From NCBI GenBank assembly GCA_002477505.1, contig DLQB01000021.1, forward strand, positions 1 through 10,659: 10,659 bases of DNA, given 5' to 3'. Source of the stretch: Flavobacteriales bacterium UBA7443 (GTDB lineage: Bacteria; Bacteroidota; Bacteroidia; Flavobacteriales_D; Sanyastnellaceae). The first letter of the stretch is position 1, and every line of letters begins with the position of its first letter. The translations under genes were made by a program, and so were the position numbers. The notes under the pieces are model-generated. The model had not been told where the DNA came from and did not search any database. It saw nothing but the letters and a program-made list of their open reading frames with translations. Shown one piece after another: positions 7,746 to 10,659 of this stretch.

Positions 7746-8360
7746 ATGGAACTTCCTTCGCGCCTCATAGAAGCTGCCGTGGACCAAATGGCCTCCCTGC
7801 CCGGCATTGGCCGAAAGACTGCACTGCGGTTGGTTTTGAATTTATTGCGGCGTTCGGACGAACAGGTGGAAGCATTTTCAGAGTCGTTTCAATTGATGCG
7901 TCAAGGCGTCAGAGGATGCGCTACCTGTCACAACCTAACGGAATCAGAACGCTGCTCCATTTGCATCAATCCACTCCGCAAGGAAAACCTCATTTGTGTG
8001 GTGGAAGACCTGCGTGATTTGTTGGCAATCGAGGCCACCGGCCAATTTCAAGGCCGCTACCACGTATTGGGCGGGGTCATAAGCCCCATGGAGGGAGTGG
8101 GACCCAACGATTTGAACATTGAATCGCTCGTGATACGCGCCGGACAATTGACCCAGGATGATGACGGCGAAATCATTTTTGCACTTCCAGCCACAATGGA
8201 GGGAGAAACAACGGCATTTTACCTTTTTCGGAAATTGAGTTCATTCAATTTGCAGGTCACTTCCATCGCTCGTGGCATTGCCGTCGGTGAGGATTTGCAA
8301 CATGCCGATGAGGCCACATTGGTCCAGAGCCTGAGGCAACGTTTGCCATATACCAATTGA
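7746..8360 (+). CDS. recR: Recombination mediator protein RecR
   Basis: RecR acts with RecO (and RecF) to load RecA onto SSB-coated single-stranded DNA during gap repair. The 204-residue protein has the full domain order: an N-terminal helix-hairpin-helix with LPGIGRKTALRL at 18-29, a C4 zinc finger with Cys58, Cys61, Cys70 and Cys73 (CxxC spacing almost identical to E. coli RecR), a Toprim domain beginning near residue 81 with the acidic VEDLRDL at 86-92 and the glycine-rich GRYHVLGG at 103-110, then a C-terminal segment containing the Walker-B-like region. An in-frame TAA four codons upstream fixes the ATG. It stands divergent to the symporter gene and 56 bp before the glycosyltransferase gene on the same strand; the gap contains a promoter candidate, so the two may be separately expressed. 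Nothing is unusual in the protein. Confidence 0.97.
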   Translation: MELPSRLIEAAVDQMASLPGIGRKTALRLVLNLLRRSDEQVEAFSESFQLMRQGVRGCATCHNLTESERCSICINPLRKENLICVVEDLRDLLAIEATGQFQGRYHVLGGVISPMEGVGPNDLNIESLVIRAGQLTQDDDGEIIFALPATMEGETTAFYLFRKLSSFNLQVTSIARGIAVGEDLQHADEATLVQSLRQRLPYTN

Positions 8361-8384
8361 AGCCATTATCTCGTTTTCATTCGG

Positions 8385-8412
8385 TTGATCCCTTGGTTTG
8401 GCTTTAAATTCA
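8385..8412 (+). promoter_or_regulatory. Candidate promoter for the glycosyltransferase/E2 genes
   Basis: TTG (8385-8387) and TAAATTCA (8405-8412) are 17 nt apart, which fits the Bacteroidota TTG-N17..23-TAnnTTTG arrangement, with two mismatches in the last half of the octamer. The octamer ends 4 nt before the GTG start, so the predicted transcript would begin at or very near the start codon. Confidence 0.4.
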
Positions 8413-8416
8413 CAGC

Positions 8417-10387
8417 GTGGACTTATCCATCATTATCGTCAATTACAATGTTGAGCACTTTTTAAGCCAGTGCCTTTTGTCTGTGCGCGCCGGTGTGCGC
8501 GAATTGGAGGCCAAGGGCTTTCAAGCCGACGTTTGGGTGGTTGACAACCGGTCGGTCGACGGAAGTTGCGCGATGGTCCACAGTCAATTCCCGGAAGTGC
8601 ATCTTTTGGCCTTGGATGAAAATGTGGGATTCTCCAAGGGAAACAATCGAGCGATTGAGCAGAGCAAGGGACGATGGGTATTGCTGCTGAATCCGGATAC
8701 GGTGATTCCAGAGAATGCCTTGAGCAAATGCCTGGAATATGCTGATGGCCATCCGAAGTTGGGAGGGATGGGGGTGCCGATGGTAGATGGCATGGGACGG
8801 TTTCTTCCCGAATCCAAGCGCGGAATGCCGACGCCATGGGCGGCATTCTGCAAAATTTCAGGCCTGTACAAACTGGCCCCGCGATCGGCAAAGTTGAACC
8901 AGTATTACATGGGCCATTTGCATGCAGATGACAATCATCAAATTGAAATCTTGAGCGGTGCCTTCATGTGGATGAGACGGGAAGCATTGGATGCGGTCGG
9001 TTTGCTGGATGAGTCCTATTTCATGTATGGTGAAGACATTGATCTCAGTTGGCGCCTGCTCAAAGGTGGTTGGCAGAATCATTATTTCGCTGAGACTTCA
9101 ATCATTCACTACAAGGGAGAGAGTACCAAAAAAGGCTCGCTCAATTACGTGCTGGTGTTTTACAAGGCTATGCAGATTTTTGCACGCACGCATTTTTCGG
9201 GTGGAAATGCCCGTGCGATGCTTGGGTTGATTCAATTGGCCATCTATTTCCGAGCAGCGCTGGCCATTTTTGCCCGCGTGCTTCGAACCATCCAATTGCC
9301 CGCACTGGAATTTAGTTTATTCTGGGCGTCTTTGGTTGTTTTTCTCCGGCAATATGGCCTATTCAAAGGCATTCTTTACGATTGGAATTGGGCGATTCCA
9401 GCGACGGGTATCTATGCTGGATTGTGGCTATTGAGCCTAAAATTTCAAGGAGCATACGACAAACCATGGAAACCTATGGCGCTCATCAGGGGAGTGCTGG
9501 CAGGCGGGCTCGTGTTGTTTGCGGGCTATGGCTTACTCCCGGAAAACATGCGTTTTAGCCGAGCGCTGCTTCTATTTGGCGCGGTCATCTTACCTGTGAT
9601 TCTGCTCGTCATTCGTTGGCGTTGGGACAAGGGAAGGGGATGGAGTGGCAAACGCCAAACGAGAAGGTTGTTCATTTCGGGTCCAAAGGAACTGTTGGCC
9701 ATCAAAGAATTGATTTCAGAACATGAGCCGCAACCAGTGGATCCTGCAGAGACGGTTCAAGTTTTGCACCCTGCCAACCGAGCCGATTCGGACGGACAGA
9801 GGCAAATGGAAGGAGTGAAATACCTCGGCGGGCTGAGTGATTTGAACGAGGTCATTCGCATCAATCGCATCAATGAAGTGATTCTCAGCGGAAGGGAACT
9901 GACGGCTTCGCAGATGATTTCCGCCATGACCGGTGTCGCCAATGCAGCGATTCATTTCAGAATTGCTTGGACGGAAGGGGGGCACGTCGTCGGCGTTGGA
10001 GGTCCTGAACTGGGTTCCATTTCCGATTGGCCCCGGGCCATTCACCTGCCTCGAGCCAAGCGTGTCAAGCGCACATTTGATGTGTGTGCTTCAGTAATGG
10101 TCTTCGTGTTGAGTCCCATTTTATTGGCATCGGGACGGCACAGTTGGATACCTTCAGCCGCCAAAGTGATTCTAGGAAAACGCACCTGGGTAGGCATCTC
10201 AGCAGATTTTTCGAACGGTTCCAAATTGGAACATTTTATTTTCTCTCGTTCCAATTCCGACTCGAATCGGGCGCGTCAGAGAACACTTTTGACATATGTT
10301 CGAGATTATAGATGGACGGTTGACTTCGGAGTCATCCGCGATGCCTTAATTTCGCAACGCGCAATACATCGCCATGGCAACAATTGA
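8417..10387 (+). CDS. Membrane glycosyltransferase: GT2 domain fused to a catalytic-core-deleted sugar-phosphate transferase scaffold
   Basis: Residues 1-240 form a GT2 (GT-A fold) domain of the rhamnosyltransferase-like type: SIIIVNYN at 4-11, VVDNRSVDGS at 41-50, NVGFSKGNN at 69-77, the metal-binding-like LNPDT at 91-95, SGAFMWMRREAL at 180-191 and YGEDIDLSWR at 204-213. Residues about 267-400 carry four or five hydrophobic segments. Residues 414-530 resemble the nucleotide-binding-like domain found in WbaP-type polyprenyl-phosphate sugar-1-phosphate transferases (YLGGLSDLNEVI at 469-480). KRTFDVCASVMVFVLSPILL at 551-570 resembles the re-entrant helix that opens their catalytic domain, and the tail YVRDYRWTVDF at 627-637 resembles its end, but the catalytic Asp-Glu region is missing. 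The likely role is adding a sugar to a lipid-linked or cell-surface glycan; donor and acceptor are unknown. The start is GTG, since an in-frame TAA lies four codons upstream and the GT2 motif begins at once. The 3' end overlaps the E2 gene by 14 bp. Confidence 0.88.
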   Translation: MDLSIIIVNYNVEHFLSQCLLSVRAGVRELEAKGFQADVWVVDNRSVDGSCAMVHSQFPEVHLLALDENVGFSKGNNRAIEQSKGRWVLLLNPDTVIPENALSKCLEYADGHPKLGGMGVPMVDGMGRFLPESKRGMPTPWAAFCKISGLYKLAPRSAKLNQYYMGHLHADDNHQIEILSGAFMWMRREALDAVGLLDESYFMYGEDIDLSWRLLKGGWQNHYFAETSIIHYKGESTKKGSLNYVLVFYKAMQIFARTHFSGGNARAMLGLIQLAIYFRAALAIFARVLRTIQLPALEFSLFWASLVVFLRQYGLFKGILYDWNWAIPATGIYAGLWLLSLKFQGAYDKPWKPMALIRGVLAGGLVLFAGYGLLPENMRFSRALLLFGAVILPVILLVIRWRWDKGRGWSGKRQTRRLFISGPKELLAIKELISEHEPQPVDPAETVQVLHPANRADSDGQRQMEGVKYLGGLSDLNEVIRINRINEVILSGRELTASQMISAMTGVANAAIHFRIAWTEGGHVVGVGGPELGSISDWPRAIHLPRAKRVKRTFDVCASVMVFVLSPILLASGRHSWIPSAAKVILGKRTWVGISADFSNGSKLEHFIFSRSNSDSNRARQRTLLTYVRDYRWTVDFGVIRDALISQRAIHRHGNN

Positions 10388-10659
10388 AATACTTCTTCCA
10401 AAAATGGGTGAGAGCGTAGCGGAGGCTACGATCACCAAATTCATTACGCAACCTGGGGAACGAGCAGAAGCTGATGAACCGTTGGTTGAAATCGCGACCG
10501 ACAAGGTTGATAGCGAAGTGCCAGCCCCTGAGGATGGTACGTTGATCGAATGGTTGGTCGCAGAAGGAGACACCGTAGCCGTGGGACAGGCAATTGCACG
10601 GTTTGATGTGGAGATGGAGGGCGCTAACTCGGGGACACCTGCCGCAGCACCTGCCGCAG
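10374..10659 (+). CDS. 2-oxo-acid dehydrogenase E2 (dihydrolipoyl acyltransferase), 5' part
   Basis: The first 95 codons of an E2 subunit of a 2-oxo-acid dehydrogenase complex; the gene runs off the window. The visible part is a complete N-terminal lipoyl domain (residues about 2-80): LPKMGESVAEATIT at 8-21 and EIATDKVDSEVP at 39-50, with Lys44 in the DKV turn as the lipoylated residue. It is followed by the beginning of an Ala/Pro-rich flexible linker (from about residue 84). The peripheral-subunit-binding and acyltransferase domains lie beyond the end, so pyruvate, 2-oxoglutarate and branched-chain complexes cannot be told apart with certainty; the MGESVAEAT form favours a branched-chain or 2-oxoglutarate type over a PDH E2. 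The ATG lies inside the last codons of the glycosyltransferase gene in another frame (14-bp overlap), suggesting co-transcription, although the two functions are unrelated. Confidence 0.93.
   Translation, partial: MATIEILLPKMGESVAEATITKFITQPGERAEADEPLVEIATDKVDSEVPAPEDGTLIEWLVAEGDTVAVGQAIARFDVEMEGANSGTPAAAPAA

Noticed and set aside
1..10659. CRISPR arrays, insertion sequences, phage or defence genes, tRNA genes, riboswitches.
   Set aside because: No repeats, transposase motifs, tRNA-like cloverleaf ends or long structured leaders were visible; coding density is nearly complete and all genes are core families.

Overview
The window reads as chromosomal housekeeping DNA from a member of the Bacteroidota, possibly a Flavobacteriales-like lineage with moderate GC. 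Three things support this. Start codons lack Shine-Dalgarno sequences and some have A-rich upstream stretches. A TAnnTTTG-type -7 promoter element (TAAATTTG) lies in front of the main operon. The protein families have Bacteroidota flavour, such as the ESGLxSR-type EPSP synthase motif, a TrkH/KtrB protein with an N-terminal membrane extension, and an E2 lipoyl domain with MGESVAEATIT and EIATDKVDSEVP. The phylum is an inference from these traits; no rRNA gene is present.

Left part, minus strand (about 6176 down to 3): a tightly packed set of five genes transcribed as aspC-type aminotransferase, heptose-7-phosphate kinase (rfaE1), TrkH-family K+ uptake protein, demethylmenaquinone methyltransferase (menG/ubiE), and EPSP synthase (aroA). 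Gaps are 23 bp or less, with two 4-bp start/stop overlaps, so one operon is likely. It mixes amino-acid, LPS-heptose, ion, quinone and shikimate metabolism. A good promoter candidate and a short leader lie before the aminotransferase gene.

Middle: a sodium/solute symporter gene (minus strand) sits back to back with recR (plus strand). Only about 35 bp separate the preferred starts, so promoters must be very compact or overlap coding sequence.

Right part, plus strand (7746 to end): recR, a 656-residue membrane glycosyltransferase with an unusual composite architecture, and the first 95 codons of a 2-oxo-acid dehydrogenase E2 subunit, which overlaps the glycosyltransferase gene by 14 bp.

I see no tRNA or rRNA gene, CRISPR array, insertion sequence, phage gene or obvious defence or toxin system. 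No stretch longer than about 85 bp lacks a gene. The most interesting points are the glycosyltransferase fused to what looks like a polyprenyl-phosphate sugar-1-phosphate transferase with its catalytic core deleted, and two promoter-like octamers placed so that the predicted transcript would begin at the start codon. I did not find a convincing new multi-gene system.
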